From CAZKFN01 sp964552035 (GTDB taxonomy: Bacteria; Bacteroidota; Bacteroidia; Flavobacteriales_E; Vicingaceae): a stretch of DNA of 25,850 bases. Position 1 is the stretch's first letter, and each line of letters begins with the position of its first letter. The stretch is taken from assembly GCA_964552035.1 (NCBI GenBank), contig CAZKFN010000025.1:1-25850 (forward strand). Reading direction: 5' to 3'. Below are positions 1 to 8,077 of this stretch, one piece after another. The position numbers were made by a program, and so were the translations under genes. Under the pieces are notes generated by a model. It made no database searches. It had not been told where the DNA came from and saw nothing but the letters and a program-made list of their open reading frames with translations.

Positions 1-31
1 GTATGGTTTCCCAATCCTTAAAAAATCATAC
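1..31 (-). terminator. possible hairpin just downstream of scoB
   Basis: The first nine bases and bases 23-31 are nearly complementary (GTATGGTTT against AAATCATAC), forming a stem with a 13-nt loop. The stem begins 1-2 bases after the scoB stop codon. In the scoB direction it has one A-C mismatch; on the opposite strand that pair is a G-U wobble. The window edge hides any following T-run, so this may or may not be the operon terminator. Confidence 0.25.
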
Positions 32-32
32 T

Positions 33-689
33 CTAAACTTTCATTTCAACAATGTCTCCATCAATACGAAGATCGCCTTCTGTAGCAGCTTTTATTTCCT
101 CAATACTTACACCAGGAGCTCTTTCTTTTAATACAAATTCTCCATTTTCAATTTCCAGAACAGCTAAATCGGTAACAACTTTTGTAATGCAATTCACACC
201 GGTTAAGGGCAAAGTACATTTTTTTAGCAATTTAGATTCTCCTCTTTTATTGGTATGCATCATAGCTACAATAATATTCTTAGCTGAAGCAACTAAGTCC
301 ATTGCCCCACCCATTCCTTTAACCATTTTTCCAGGTATTTTCCAACTGGCTATGTCTCCTTTTTGATCAACTTCCATAGCACCCAAAACGGTCAATTGTA
401 CTTTCCCAGCACGAATCATTGCAAAACTATCTGAGGAGTCAAAAAACGCAGATCCTGGTAAGGTAGTAATGGTTTGTTTACCAGCGTTAATCAAATCCGC
501 ATCCACTTCTTCCTCTGTTGGGAAAGGACCCATTCCCAAAAGTCCATTTTCTGATTGTAAAGTTACATCGATCCCTTCTGGTATATAATTGGCAACAAGC
601 GTAGGAATTCCAATTCCCAAATTAACATAAAACCCATCCTCCAGTTCTTGGGCTATTCGCTGTGCTATCTGATCCTTTGTTAATGCCAT
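33..689 (-). CDS. scoB: 3-oxoacid (succinyl-CoA:acetoacetate) CoA-transferase, subunit B
   Basis: This is the beta subunit of a family I CoA-transferase, which moves CoA from succinyl-CoA to acetoacetate or a similar 3-oxoacid in the cytoplasm. The 218-residue length is normal. LQSENGLLGMG (residues 44-54) matches the family signature, with Glu47 as the expected catalytic residue that forms the glutamyl-CoA thioester. GIGIPTLVANY near residue 25 is also typical. The ATG at 689 gives the usual MALTKDQIAQRIAQEL-type start. The alpha subunit gene lies upstream at 1977-2672. Normally the two are adjacent, but here a 1.2-kb lipoprotein gene separates them, ending only 12 bp before this start, so all three are probably co-transcribed. 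The substrate is inferred from the family; a butyrate or acetate CoA-transferase activity cannot be excluded. Confidence 0.93.
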   Translation of the reverse strand: MALTKDQIAQRIAQELEDGFYVNLGIGIPTLVANYIPEGIDVTLQSENGLLGMGPFPTEEEVDADLINAGKQTITTLPGSAFFDSSDSFAMIRAGKVQLTVLGAMEVDQKGDIASWKIPGKMVKGMGGAMDLVASAKNIIVAMMHTNKRGESKLLKKCTLPLTGVNCITKVVTDLAVLEIENGEFVLKERAPGVSIEEIKAATEGDLRIDGDIVEMKV

Positions 690-701
690 AATAGTAATAT
701 T

Positions 702-1913
702 TTAATAATTCAATAATTTTAAATCTATAAAAGAAGCATGAAAATCAACATCACTTTGATTGTTAATGAATATACTAAATTTTTCTACTCCTCTATCCTT
801 TAATTCCTCAACTTTTATTAGTTTCCTATAAAAAGTATTGGACACAATTCCTCTGCTTTCCCAAAATAACTCATTACCATCTTTATTTTCACCAATATAT
901 TCAATAAAAACAGCTCCTTCATTTGATATTTCTACCAAACTAAAATTTAGAATAAAACTGTCTTCAAAATCGTCTAAGTTTAATTCAGCCAAAAGTTGCT
1001 TGTCTTCAATAGCCGTCATGTTCAAACTATCGGCATGAAACAATAAGCTATCTACTTTAGAGATAGTGTCCACACGCCTAAAATAAGCTCCTAAGTCAAC
1101 ATCCTGTGTTTGAATAAAGTGAGCATTGGTTCTCATTGCAGCTACCATATCTTCTAGGGTGTTAACCTCTGTTATCTGAAAGTCTTTGGATTTTATTTCA
1201 TCAACAGTTTTAGTTTTAACAAGCTCTATTGGAAAAATATAATTCTCTTTTTTAGTGATATTCTCTAGATTATCCTTCTTATGATACAACTTATAATTCG
1301 ACTTTTTCTTAAATAAAGGATAAAGGGTATCGTTGGCTATTTGAAGCATGACTTCTACTTCATAATCCTTGAAGTATTCTTCTATTTTATTGAGTACGCT
1401 ATCTACAACCTCTGTTTTTCCTCCCAATCGCTCTATCGGCTTTGTAAAATCTAAGAACCTTAAGTTTAGAACCAATACCTTTTCTGGATTTAAAGTATAA
1501 GTTAGTTCATAAAGCATCTCATTCAGAGGTAAAAGCCGTGAATCATGCCAGCAGTTACTTGCATAATTAATGCTTTCGTCGTTCATCTCAATTAACTCCC
1601 TATTTTTGCCTGGGCAATCTTTTACTTCTTCTGCATCGTACACCCAAAAAGTACCTTCTTTACTCAATTGTAAATCAATAACAGCACCATCCAGCTTATC
1701 AAGAGCATTTCGTACACTTTCTGTGGTATTTCCATCGTAATCTTTATAACCATAATTTGCCAACGAGCCACTTCCTTTAATCCCTAAGAATTTTATGCCT
1801 TCTAATCTTTCTTCCAATTGATTTGTTTCCGATATAGAATTTTTTAAAACTCCACAATTCCATAATAGAGCTGCACAACAAAAGGTTAAAGTTACTTTTA
1901 TGTTGTTTTTCAT
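702..1913 (-). CDS. putative lipoprotein with divergent, probably inactive GDPD-like domain
   Basis: I recognise this only by pattern. Residue numbers here count from the upstream ATG at 1922. I prefer the ATG at 1913 (residue 4), which gives a cleaner lipoprotein signal ending ALLWNC (Cys23). Residues about 45-155 follow the glycerophosphodiester phosphodiesterase (GDPD) layout: GIKGSG where GHRGAG is usual, GNTTESV for ENTLESV, GAVIDLQLS for GVEVDLQMS, and WVYDAE for WMFHDAD. Thus the His/Arg pair (Ile48, Lys49), a Glu (Val81) and the second His (Tyr95) are replaced, while Asp83 and Asp96 remain. It is therefore likely a pseudoenzyme anchored to a membrane. The C-terminal ~90 residues look like a separate beta-rich module. 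It sits between scoA and scoB. Hand-sampled lines are more AT-rich (about 25-37% GC) than those of the sco genes (about 45-47%). Confidence 0.6.
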   Translation of the reverse strand: MKNNIKVTLTFCCAALLWNCGVLKNSISETNQLEERLEGIKFLGIKGSGSLANYGYKDYDGNTTESVRNALDKLDGAVIDLQLSKEGTFWVYDAEEVKDCPGKNRELIEMNDESINYASNCWHDSRLLPLNEMLYELTYTLNPEKVLVLNLRFLDFTKPIERLGGKTEVVDSVLNKIEEYFKDYEVEVMLQIANDTLYPLFKKKSNYKLYHKKDNLENITKKENYIFPIELVKTKTVDEIKSKDFQITEVNTLEDMVAAMRTNAHFIQTQDVDLGAYFRRVDTISKVDSLLFHADSLNMTAIEDKQLLAELNLDDFEDSFILNFSLVEISNEGAVFIEYIGENKDGNELFWESRGIVSNTFYRKLIKVEELKDRGVEKFSIFINNQSDVDFHASFIDLKLLNY

Positions 1914-1976
1914 ATTTGCCATTTTCTTATTTCTTCTATAAAGACGAACGACTAAGTGATTCGTTGTGTTATCCGG

Positions 1977-2672
1977 CTATTTTCTTACAGTTCTTTGCTC
2001 TATTCTTTTCTCATAATTCTTTCCTTCGAAAATTCTATGTACAAAAATTCCAGGTGTATGGATTTCATTGGGATCAAGCTCTCCCGGCTCAACTAAATAT
2101 TCTACTTCTGCAATGGTTGTTTTTCCAGCCATAGCCATAACGGGATTAAAATTTCTTGCCGTACCTTTAAATACAAGATTCCCTTTGGTGTCTCCTTTCC
2201 AAGCTTTTACAATAGAAAAATCAGCTGTTAAGCTTTTTTCTAAGATGTATTTTTTACCATTAAACTCACGGACTTCCTTTCCTTCAGCTACTTCTGTACC
2301 AAAACCTGTAGGTGTATAAAAAGCAGGAATACCTGCACCCCCCGCGCGACATTTTTCTGCTAAAGTTCCTTGAGGAGTCAATTCCACTTCAAGTTCTCCA
2401 CTTAGCATTTGTCTTTCAAATTCGTCATTTTCGCCAACATAAGAGGCAATCATTTTCTTAATCTGCTTGCTCTTCAACAATAAACCCAGTCCAAAATCAT
2501 CTACTCCAGCATTGTTAGATATACAAGTTAAGTTTTTAATTTCTGGATGATTCGCCAAGGCTTCTATGCACTTTTCTGGAATGCCACAAAGTCCAAATCC
2601 TCCTAACATCAAAACCATTCCACTTTTTATTCCCTCTATTGCCGATTCGGCATCTTTATATACTTTTTTCAT
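1977..2672 (-). CDS. scoA: 3-oxoacid (succinyl-CoA:acetoacetate) CoA-transferase, subunit A
   Basis: This is the alpha subunit of the same family I CoA-transferase, and it binds CoA together with subunit B. The signature MVLMLGGFGLCGIPE near the N-terminus is the family GGF-x3-G-x-P motif. Later, a Gly/Thr-rich segment (FYTPTGFGTEVAEGKE) and NFNPVMAMAGKTTIAEVE are also typical. The open frame extends up to 2726, but the extra 18 residues look unlike the family. The ATG at 2672 (MKKVYKDAESAIEGI) gives 231 residues, a normal length. It lies about 70 bp downstream of the pbp1A stop, so it may have its own promoter, although I found no good TAnnTTTG element there. The partner scoB is 1.3 kb downstream, beyond the GDPD-like gene. 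Confidence 0.93.
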   Translation of the reverse strand: MKKVYKDAESAIEGIKSGMVLMLGGFGLCGIPEKCIEALANHPEIKNLTCISNNAGVDDFGLGLLLKSKQIKKMIASYVGENDEFERQMLSGELEVELTPQGTLAEKCRAGGAGIPAFYTPTGFGTEVAEGKEVREFNGKKYILEKSLTADFSIVKAWKGDTKGNLVFKGTARNFNPVMAMAGKTTIAEVEYLVEPGELDPNEIHTPGIFVHRIFEGKNYEKRIEQRTVRK

Positions 2673-2741
2673 ATGCTTAAATTTATTTTCTGTGTTTAAT
2701 TTGCTGTTCAAAAACAAATCCCTCATTCTTTAATACACATA

Positions 2742-5171
2742 TCAATCAAATATGTTTCCTTCATTATTATCAAATGAATTCCCTTTGCTATAAGTTTTGC
2801 AATCCAATTCAATAGAAATAGGATGTTTTGGCCTTTCAAAATCTCCTCTAGATATAGTTAAATTAGAATCTTCATAAACCTTATTCATATAATAACCCCA
2901 TATGGGTAAAGCAGAATTTGCTCCTTGTCCATAATAAGTTGTACTAAATCTGACACTCCTATCCTCAGCACCTACCCACACACCCGTAACTAAATCAGGG
3001 GTAATGCCAATAAACCAACCATCGGAATTGTTTTGTGTAGTACCTGTCTTTCCTGCTATAGCTTGAGTTGACAATCCCACATAAGGTCGTTGTTTTGTCT
3101 TTGGTAATCTTAAGCGAATTCCTGTTCCGCCAGTACTTTTCCCTTTGTCTTTATTATAGTTCCAATCCACAACCCCTTCTAAAAGATTAAGCATTACATA
3201 AGCTGTTTCCTCACTCATAGCCTCTCTACTTTCGGGAATGAATTGCTTAATGATGTTGCCGTTTTTATCTTCTATATGGGTAATAAATATGGGTTTTGTC
3301 CACACTCCTGCATTGGCGAAAGTTGAAAAAGCTCCGGTCATCTCATAAACTGAAATATCGGCCACGCCAAGAGCTAAAGCGGGAACAGGATCTAAAGGTG
3401 CTTCAATACCCATACTTTGAGCCATATCAATTACCCTTTGAGGTCCGAATTGTTTCATGACCCATGAAGTAACGGTATTTAAGGAATTAGCCAATCCATA
3501 TTTTAAAGTCACATTGTAGCCATAATCATTATCGCTATTTTTGGGAGTCCAGTCTTGCAATAATCCATATTCTCCTTTACGAAAAGTAATTGGAATATTA
3601 GGTACTTCATGACAAGGAGAATAACCTTCATCAATAGCAACTGCATAAACAAAGGGTTTAAAAGTAGAACCCACTTGTCTTCTAGATTGTTTCACATGAT
3701 CAAAAGCAAAATGTTCGTAATCAATACCACCTACCCATGCTTTGATATAACCCGTGTGTGGATCCATAGACATTAGTCCAGATTGCAAAATACTTTTATA
3801 GTAACGGATAGAATCCATAGGTGTCATAACAGTATCAATTTCACCCGTCCAGCTAAAAACTTTCATTTCTACTTCCTTATTAAAGGTGGATATTATTTGA
3901 TCTTCTGGATAAATTTTTGTTAAAGCTCCACAATCATCTCCTAGACATTTGGTAAATCTTTCTCCATTTTCTATGACTTCTTTTAAGAACCTTCCTCTTC
4001 TTCCACAATTTTCACATTGCATTCCTTTCATAATCAAATAACGTTCTGATCTTTTCATAGAGGCGTTAAGAATCTGAGTGATTTCAGATTGAGAAATACG
4101 ATGGTCAAAAGGAGCATTTTTCTTTTTCTTCAAATCATTGAAAAAATGCTGTTGTAACTCTGTGCCCAAATGCTGTTTGACTGCCCATTCTGCATACTGT
4201 TGCAATTTATAATCTAAAGTGGTATAAATCCTTAACCCATCTTTATAAATATCATACGGTTCTCCATCAGGTTTTCTTAAAACATAATTACCTTGAGCAT
4301 CTTTTTCTTCCAGTATTTTCCTTAATTCAGCACGTAGAACTTCTCTAAAATAAGGAGCTACTCCTGCCCTATGATCTGCCCTTAAATATTTTAATCCCAG
4401 GGGTAACTGTCTCAAGCTATCATACTCGGCATCGGTTATTTCTTTATTTCTTTTCATTTGGTATAAAACCACATTTCTTCTTTGGGTAGTTTTATCAGGA
4501 AAACGAAGGGGGTTAAATAAGGAAGGATTTTTAAGCATCCCCACTAAAGTTGCTGCTTCTTCTATTTTCAAACTATCCGGACTCGTACTAAAATAGATCT
4601 CAGTTGCCGATTTGATTCCTACCGCTTTATTGACAAAGTCAAAGCGATTAAAATACATGGTTATAATTTCCTCTTTGGTATATCTACGTTCCAATCTGGC
4701 TGCAATAATCCATTCTTGCAGCTTTTGTTTGATTCTATTCCATTTGGAAGATGGTTCATCCGAAAATAACATTTTTGCTAACTGCTGAGTAATGGTACTT
4801 GCTCCACCACTCTTTCCAATATTAACTACAGCTCTAGCTAATCCTTTTAAATCTACTCCAGAGTGTTTGTAATAACGTTCATCTTCTGTAGCTATCAATG
4901 CTTGAATCAGTACCGAGTCTAAATCTTCATATGCTACATTTACCCGATTTTGATAGAAGTATTTTCCTAAAATCACACTATCCATAGTATAAACTTCAGA
5001 TGCAAGATTACTTTTAGGGTTCTCAAGTTGTTCAAATGTAGGAAGATCATCAAACCCCACCCAGGAATTAGCTGCAGCATACATTAAAAGGAAAAATACT
5101 CCAATAGGTAAAAGTACAATCAGCCAAAAAATCAAAATATAAGCTGCAAAACTTTTTTTCTTTTTACTCAT
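2742..5171 (-). CDS. class A penicillin-binding protein (PBP1A-type, GT51 + transpeptidase)
   Basis: This bifunctional peptidoglycan synthase is anchored in the inner membrane by one N-terminal helix (residues about 9-33). The GT51 glycosyltransferase domain shows ATEDERYYKHSGVD (catalytic Glu96), GGASTITQQLAK (122-133) and RRYTKEEIITMYFNRF. The transpeptidase domain shows GSTFK (Ser502, Lys505), SLN (563-565) and KTGTT (708-712). At 809 residues it is somewhat long. Part of this is a linker segment (residues about 380-420) with Cys386, Cys389, Cys409 and Cys414 in a ribbon-like C-x2-C ... C-x4-C pattern. That is unusual for a domain facing the periplasm. Its ATG overlaps the gldH stop codon by 4 bp, so translation is probably coupled. 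The symbol mrcA or ponA would be used by some annotators. Confidence 0.95.
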   Translation of the reverse strand: MSKKKKSFAAYILIFWLIVLLPIGVFFLLMYAAANSWVGFDDLPTFEQLENPKSNLASEVYTMDSVILGKYFYQNRVNVAYEDLDSVLIQALIATEDERYYKHSGVDLKGLARAVVNIGKSGGASTITQQLAKMLFSDEPSSKWNRIKQKLQEWIIAARLERRYTKEEIITMYFNRFDFVNKAVGIKSATEIYFSTSPDSLKIEEAATLVGMLKNPSLFNPLRFPDKTTQRRNVVLYQMKRNKEITDAEYDSLRQLPLGLKYLRADHRAGVAPYFREVLRAELRKILEEKDAQGNYVLRKPDGEPYDIYKDGLRIYTTLDYKLQQYAEWAVKQHLGTELQQHFFNDLKKKKNAPFDHRISQSEITQILNASMKRSERYLIMKGMQCENCGRRGRFLKEVIENGERFTKCLGDDCGALTKIYPEDQIISTFNKEVEMKVFSWTGEIDTVMTPMDSIRYYKSILQSGLMSMDPHTGYIKAWVGGIDYEHFAFDHVKQSRRQVGSTFKPFVYAVAIDEGYSPCHEVPNIPITFRKGEYGLLQDWTPKNSDNDYGYNVTLKYGLANSLNTVTSWVMKQFGPQRVIDMAQSMGIEAPLDPVPALALGVADISVYEMTGAFSTFANAGVWTKPIFITHIEDKNGNIIKQFIPESREAMSEETAYVMLNLLEGVVDWNYNKDKGKSTGGTGIRLRLPKTKQRPYVGLSTQAIAGKTGTTQNNSDGWFIGITPDLVTGVWVGAEDRSVRFSTTYYGQGANSALPIWGYYMNKVYEDSNLTISRGDFERPKHPISIELDCKTYSKGNSFDNNEGNIFD

Positions 5172-5647
5172 CTTTCAATTTTTTCAATTTTAACCCCTAC
5201 ATCAGTGATACTTGGTAGAATACTATCTCGCATAGCTTGTTCTATTTCAAAAATAAATTTCCCTTTTTGTGGAAAAACAACTTCCTTTTTAAATTTAAAT
5301 TGATAATCATAAATATCCCCTATTCCCTTTCCTAGCCATTCTCCTCTAGAATTAGCAAAAATCATTTGAGCGGTATCCATAGCCAATTCACCAGCTGGGC
5401 TAATTGTCTTGGTAAATAAATATAAATTTTTATAAGGATAATCCCCTGCATGTCTAACATTCAAATAAATAGCATAGGTATTAAGACTATCTGCTACATC
5501 AAAAGTAAAGACAGCTTTTTCATCACGATTCCATTTTCCATGTTTTATAGCAAGGTTTTTTTCAAACAGAATCCCCTCATCACAAGAAAACAATAAGAGC
5601 ACAAAAAGGCAGCTTATTAAAACTTTATTCAATCTTATTCTCTTCAA
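5168..5647 (-). CDS. gldH: gliding motility lipoprotein GldH
   Basis: GldH is a lipoprotein of the Bacteroidota gliding/T9SS-associated gene set, needed for surface gliding in Flavobacterium. The 159-residue length fits. Residues 1-22 form a lipoprotein signal ending LLFSC (Cys22). Family-like blocks follow: NVRHAGDYPYKNLYLFT, GEWLGKGIGDIYDYQ, VFPQKGKFIFEIEQAMR and ITDVGVKIEK. The start codon is TTG, directly after the ricT TAA and in the same reading frame, with zero spacing. No upstream ATG is possible, and the TTG gives a complete basic n-region (MKRIRLNK). The stop overlaps the pbp1A ATG (ATGA). The order holB-ricT-gldH-pbp1A is, to my knowledge, common in Flavobacteriia. Confidence 0.9.
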   Translation of the reverse strand: MKRIRLNKVLISCLFVLLLFSCDEGILFEKNLAIKHGKWNRDEKAVFTFDVADSLNTYAIYLNVRHAGDYPYKNLYLFTKTISPAGELAMDTAQMIFANSRGEWLGKGIGDIYDYQFKFKKEVVFPQKGKFIFEIEQAMRDSILPSITDVGVKIEKIER

Positions 5648-6778
5648 TTATTTTGGTTTATTTTTTTCTTTTTTCCTTCTTTTTTTTCTCCCTTTCGAAT
5701 CAAATCTCGTTAAACTATCTTGACCTACCACATTGGCATAATCAGGCTCGACCTCAACCATTTCACTAGAAATTAACAATTCTTCTACCAAATCTCCTTT
5801 AACATTTACAGCAATTATTTCATTAACTCTCTCCAAGGATATTTCTATAAATTCATAAGGATTATCTTGGTAAGAATACCACATTTTGTTGGCAAAAATG
5901 TCCATTTTTTGAAAGAAAGCATTCCCTTTTTTTGTTTTTAATTTTTTCTTTGTATCCGGGAACTTTTTCAGCTCTTCCATATAAACATCTAGTTCATAAT
6001 TTAGGCAACATTTTAACTTTCCACATTGCCCTGCCAGTTTAGTAGGATTAAGGGATAATTGTTGATATCTAGCAGCGGATGTAGCCACAGATCGAAAATC
6101 AGTCAACCAAGTAGAACAACACAATTCTCTTCCACAGGAACCAATTCCTCCTACTCTTCCCGCTTCTTGCCTTACTCCTATTTGCTTCATTTCAATTCGA
6201 ATTTTAAAAACTTGAGCCATTTTTTTTATCAGTTCTCTAAAATCTACTCTTTCATCAGCAGTATAATAAAATACAGCTTTGGACAAATCTCCTTGATATT
6301 CCACATCAGAAATTTTCATCTTTAACCCAAATTCTAGAGCTAGTTTTCTAGCTTTAAGCATGGTTTCAGTTTCTCTAGTTCTACCCACTTGCCAATCTTC
6401 TATATCTTTTTGATTGGCGATTCTATATACTTTTTTTAAATCTTTCGCCAAATGATAGATGCCTTTCTTCTGCATTTGAAGTCGCACCAATTCTCCAGAA
6501 AGAGAAACCACTCCTACATCGTGACCTGGATTAGCTTCGACAACTACAATGTCTCCATCAAAAAGCTGAATTTCTGAATCGTATTGATAAAACTCTTTTC
6601 TTCCATTTTTAAAACGAACTTCTACATAATAGAATCTATCTTTTTGATGTGGAACTTCCATATTGGCTAACCAATTAAAAACGGTAAGTTTATTACAACC
6701 ACTTGTGCCGCATGTCCCATTATTTCTACAACCTCTAGGTACACCCGTTTTATTGTTAGCACATGATGCGCAACCCAT
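5648..6778 (-). CDS. ricT: PSP1 domain protein, RicT/YaaT-like
   Basis: This is a cytoplasmic PSP1-family protein. In Bacillus subtilis the homologue RicT (YaaT) works with RicA and RicF in a complex carrying [4Fe-4S] clusters that affects RNA processing; whether that holds here is inference. The PSP1 core is at residues about 120-270 and includes GIGSCGRELCCSTWLTDF and SLNPTKLAGQCGKLKCCLNYE, with Cys215, 220, 221, 252, 257 and 258. The N-terminus adds a separate Cys cluster (Cys3, 6, 17, 23, 28), a plausible second metal or cluster site. The C-terminus is a Lys/Arg-rich tail. The ATG at 6778 is preceded by an AAGGAAA ribosome-binding site. A neighbouring holB is also seen in B. subtilis. The stop codon directly abuts the gldH start. 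Confidence 0.9.
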   Translation of the reverse strand: MGCASCANNKTGVPRGCRNNGTCGTSGCNKLTVFNWLANMEVPHQKDRFYYVEVRFKNGRKEFYQYDSEIQLFDGDIVVVEANPGHDVGVVSLSGELVRLQMQKKGIYHLAKDLKKVYRIANQKDIEDWQVGRTRETETMLKARKLALEFGLKMKISDVEYQGDLSKAVFYYTADERVDFRELIKKMAQVFKIRIEMKQIGVRQEAGRVGGIGSCGRELCCSTWLTDFRSVATSAARYQQLSLNPTKLAGQCGKLKCCLNYELDVYMEELKKFPDTKKKLKTKKGNAFFQKMDIFANKMWYSYQDNPYEFIEISLERVNEIIAVNVKGDLVEELLISSEMVEVEPDYANVVGQDSLTRFDSKGRKKRRKKEKNKPK

Positions 6779-6798
6779 AATATTATTTCCTTATATAT

Positions 6799-6822
6799 TA
6801 GCAGTGAATCGCTTCACTGTTA
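6799..6822 (-). other. stem-loop with GCGA tetraloop between holB and ricT
   Basis: The arms CAGTGAA (6802-6808) and TTCACTG (6813-6819) pair perfectly. The stem can be extended to 10 bp with one G-U wobble. Read on the minus (transcribed) strand the loop is GCGA, a stable GNRA tetraloop. It lies within the 60-nt gap between holB and ricT, about 20 nt before the ricT ATG, and has no T-run after it. It is more likely an mRNA processing, stability or leader element than a full terminator. Confidence 0.45.
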
Positions 6823-6838
6823 TCGTTAATTAAATCAC

Positions 6839-7993
6839 TTAACTTACAAATGTACGTTTTTTGACACGCAACAAATTTGCAAATTTCATTGACATATCCA
6901 TAAATACAATTTTTGCATAAGCATTGCGGTCAATGTGATAATGTGCTTCATTGAGCATCTCCATTAAATCCACAATGTTTTCTGTATGTACAAAAGGTGC
7001 AAAGTTTTCCATAAATGCCCCTTCCTCACCAAAAAATCTTCTTAATTGATCTCCTGTATAACCCATTAAAACACCTTCTCTCATCAATTCTAAAGCATAA
7101 ATTAAAAAACGTTTACGCCCTTCCCTACCCAATTTAGCTGAAGAGGCTTCCTCTACCCAACCGTGCATGGCTTGGATATCTGCTTTCCAACAAGCCCTCA
7201 TCCAACTTTTAAATAGTTCGAAAAATAGTACTTCCTCCTCTTCATGTTCCAGATATCCTTTTGCTGTAAGGTAGTTCCCTTCAGCTAATTTAGAGAATCT
7301 ACTTGCTTGAGTTTCATCACAACCTTCTTCTCTCAAAGATAATTGTAAAACAGCTGTATCAATGGGGGGAATCCTAATGATTTGAGTTCTAGAAAGTATG
7401 GTTTGCAATATATTTTCTTGATTTTCGGCCAGCAATAAAATAATGGTTTTAGCAGTTGGTTCTTCAATGAGCTTTAATAGCTTATTGGCTGCTTCTACAT
7501 TCATTTGTTCTGCATCCCAAATGATCATCACCTTATAACTTGCTTCGTAAGATTTTAAACTCAATTTATTGATAATAGACTGACTTTCTTTAACATTGAT
7601 GATGGGCTTTTTTTGCTCTATTTCCATCTTACTTTGCCAATTTGCCAACTTAAAATAGGGACTCTCAACCACCAACTCCCTCCATTCTTTTGCAAACTCA
7701 TCGGAAGTAGTATTGGCTAAGGTTGACTTCCCTCTAGCATTAAAAGGATAACTAAAATGTAAATCCGGATGGGCGAGTTTGGAAACTTTTAAACAAGAAG
7801 GACAATCCCCACATGAATCTGTGGCCGTTCTATTACTGCAAAAGATATATTGAGCATAGGCAATGGCTAATCCTAAACCACCATAACCAAAGTCTCCTAA
7901 AAACAATTGTGCATGGCTAACCCTACCGGATTGAACCATATTGATCAAACGTTCCTTTAATTCAGGATGACCGATTACACTTTTAAATTGCAT
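6839..7993 (-). CDS. holB: DNA polymerase III subunit delta' (clamp loader)
   Basis: This is the delta' subunit of the replication clamp loader, a cytoplasmic AAA+ family protein. The N-terminal SHAQLFLGDFGYGG is a degenerate P-loop: the Lys and Thr of GKT are missing, as expected for delta', which does not hydrolyse ATP. A zinc module follows with Cys52, Cys61, Cys64 and Cys67, matching the C-x8-C-x2-C-x2-C spacing of E. coli HolB. Downstream, WDAEQMNVEAANKLLKLIEEP is the Walker B-like region and LSRTQII replaces the usual SRC sensor motif. The 384-residue length is normal for Bacteroidota. The gene is divergent from pgk, with 84 bp between the starts. A TAACTTTG element (7998-8005, minus strand) sits so close to the ATG that a leaderless transcript is possible. 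Confidence 0.9.
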   Translation of the reverse strand: MQFKSVIGHPELKERLINMVQSGRVSHAQLFLGDFGYGGLGLAIAYAQYIFCSNRTATDSCGDCPSCLKVSKLAHPDLHFSYPFNARGKSTLANTTSDEFAKEWRELVVESPYFKLANWQSKMEIEQKKPIINVKESQSIINKLSLKSYEASYKVMIIWDAEQMNVEAANKLLKLIEEPTAKTIILLLAENQENILQTILSRTQIIRIPPIDTAVLQLSLREEGCDETQASRFSKLAEGNYLTAKGYLEHEEEEVLFFELFKSWMRACWKADIQAMHGWVEEASSAKLGREGRKRFLIYALELMREGVLMGYTGDQLRRFFGEEGAFMENFAPFVHTENIVDLMEMLNEAHYHIDRNAYAKIVFMDMSMKFANLLRVKKRTFVS

Positions 7994-8049
7994 ACCTCAA
8001 AGTTAATAAAAGCTTGCTCAATTTAATTTTTAATTACTTGAATAGTCTC

Positions 8050-8057
8050 TATTTTTG
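8050..8057 (+). promoter_or_regulatory. possible -7 element (TATTTTTG) for pgk
   Basis: TATTTTTG matches the Bacteroidota -7 consensus TAnnTTTG and ends 20 bp before the pgk ATG, giving a short A/T-rich leader. There is no clear -33 TTG at the right spacing, only a T-run at 8027-8030, so support is moderate at best. Confidence 0.35.
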
Positions 8058-8077
8058 CTTTTTTAATTTTAGTCAAA

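Noticed and set aside
52..366. Plus-strand frame opposite scoB
   Set aside because: Shadow of the scoB gene; composition is that of a reverse complement and no motif is present.
5645..6778. Possible RicT-GldH fusion by stop-codon readthrough
   Set aside because: GldH has its own complete lipoprotein signal immediately after the stop, so it is a separate protein; readthrough would be at most a minor event.
6839..7993. Degenerate P-loop in holB as a sign of a broken gene
   Set aside because: Delta' subunits normally lack a working Walker A; the zinc module and length are intact.
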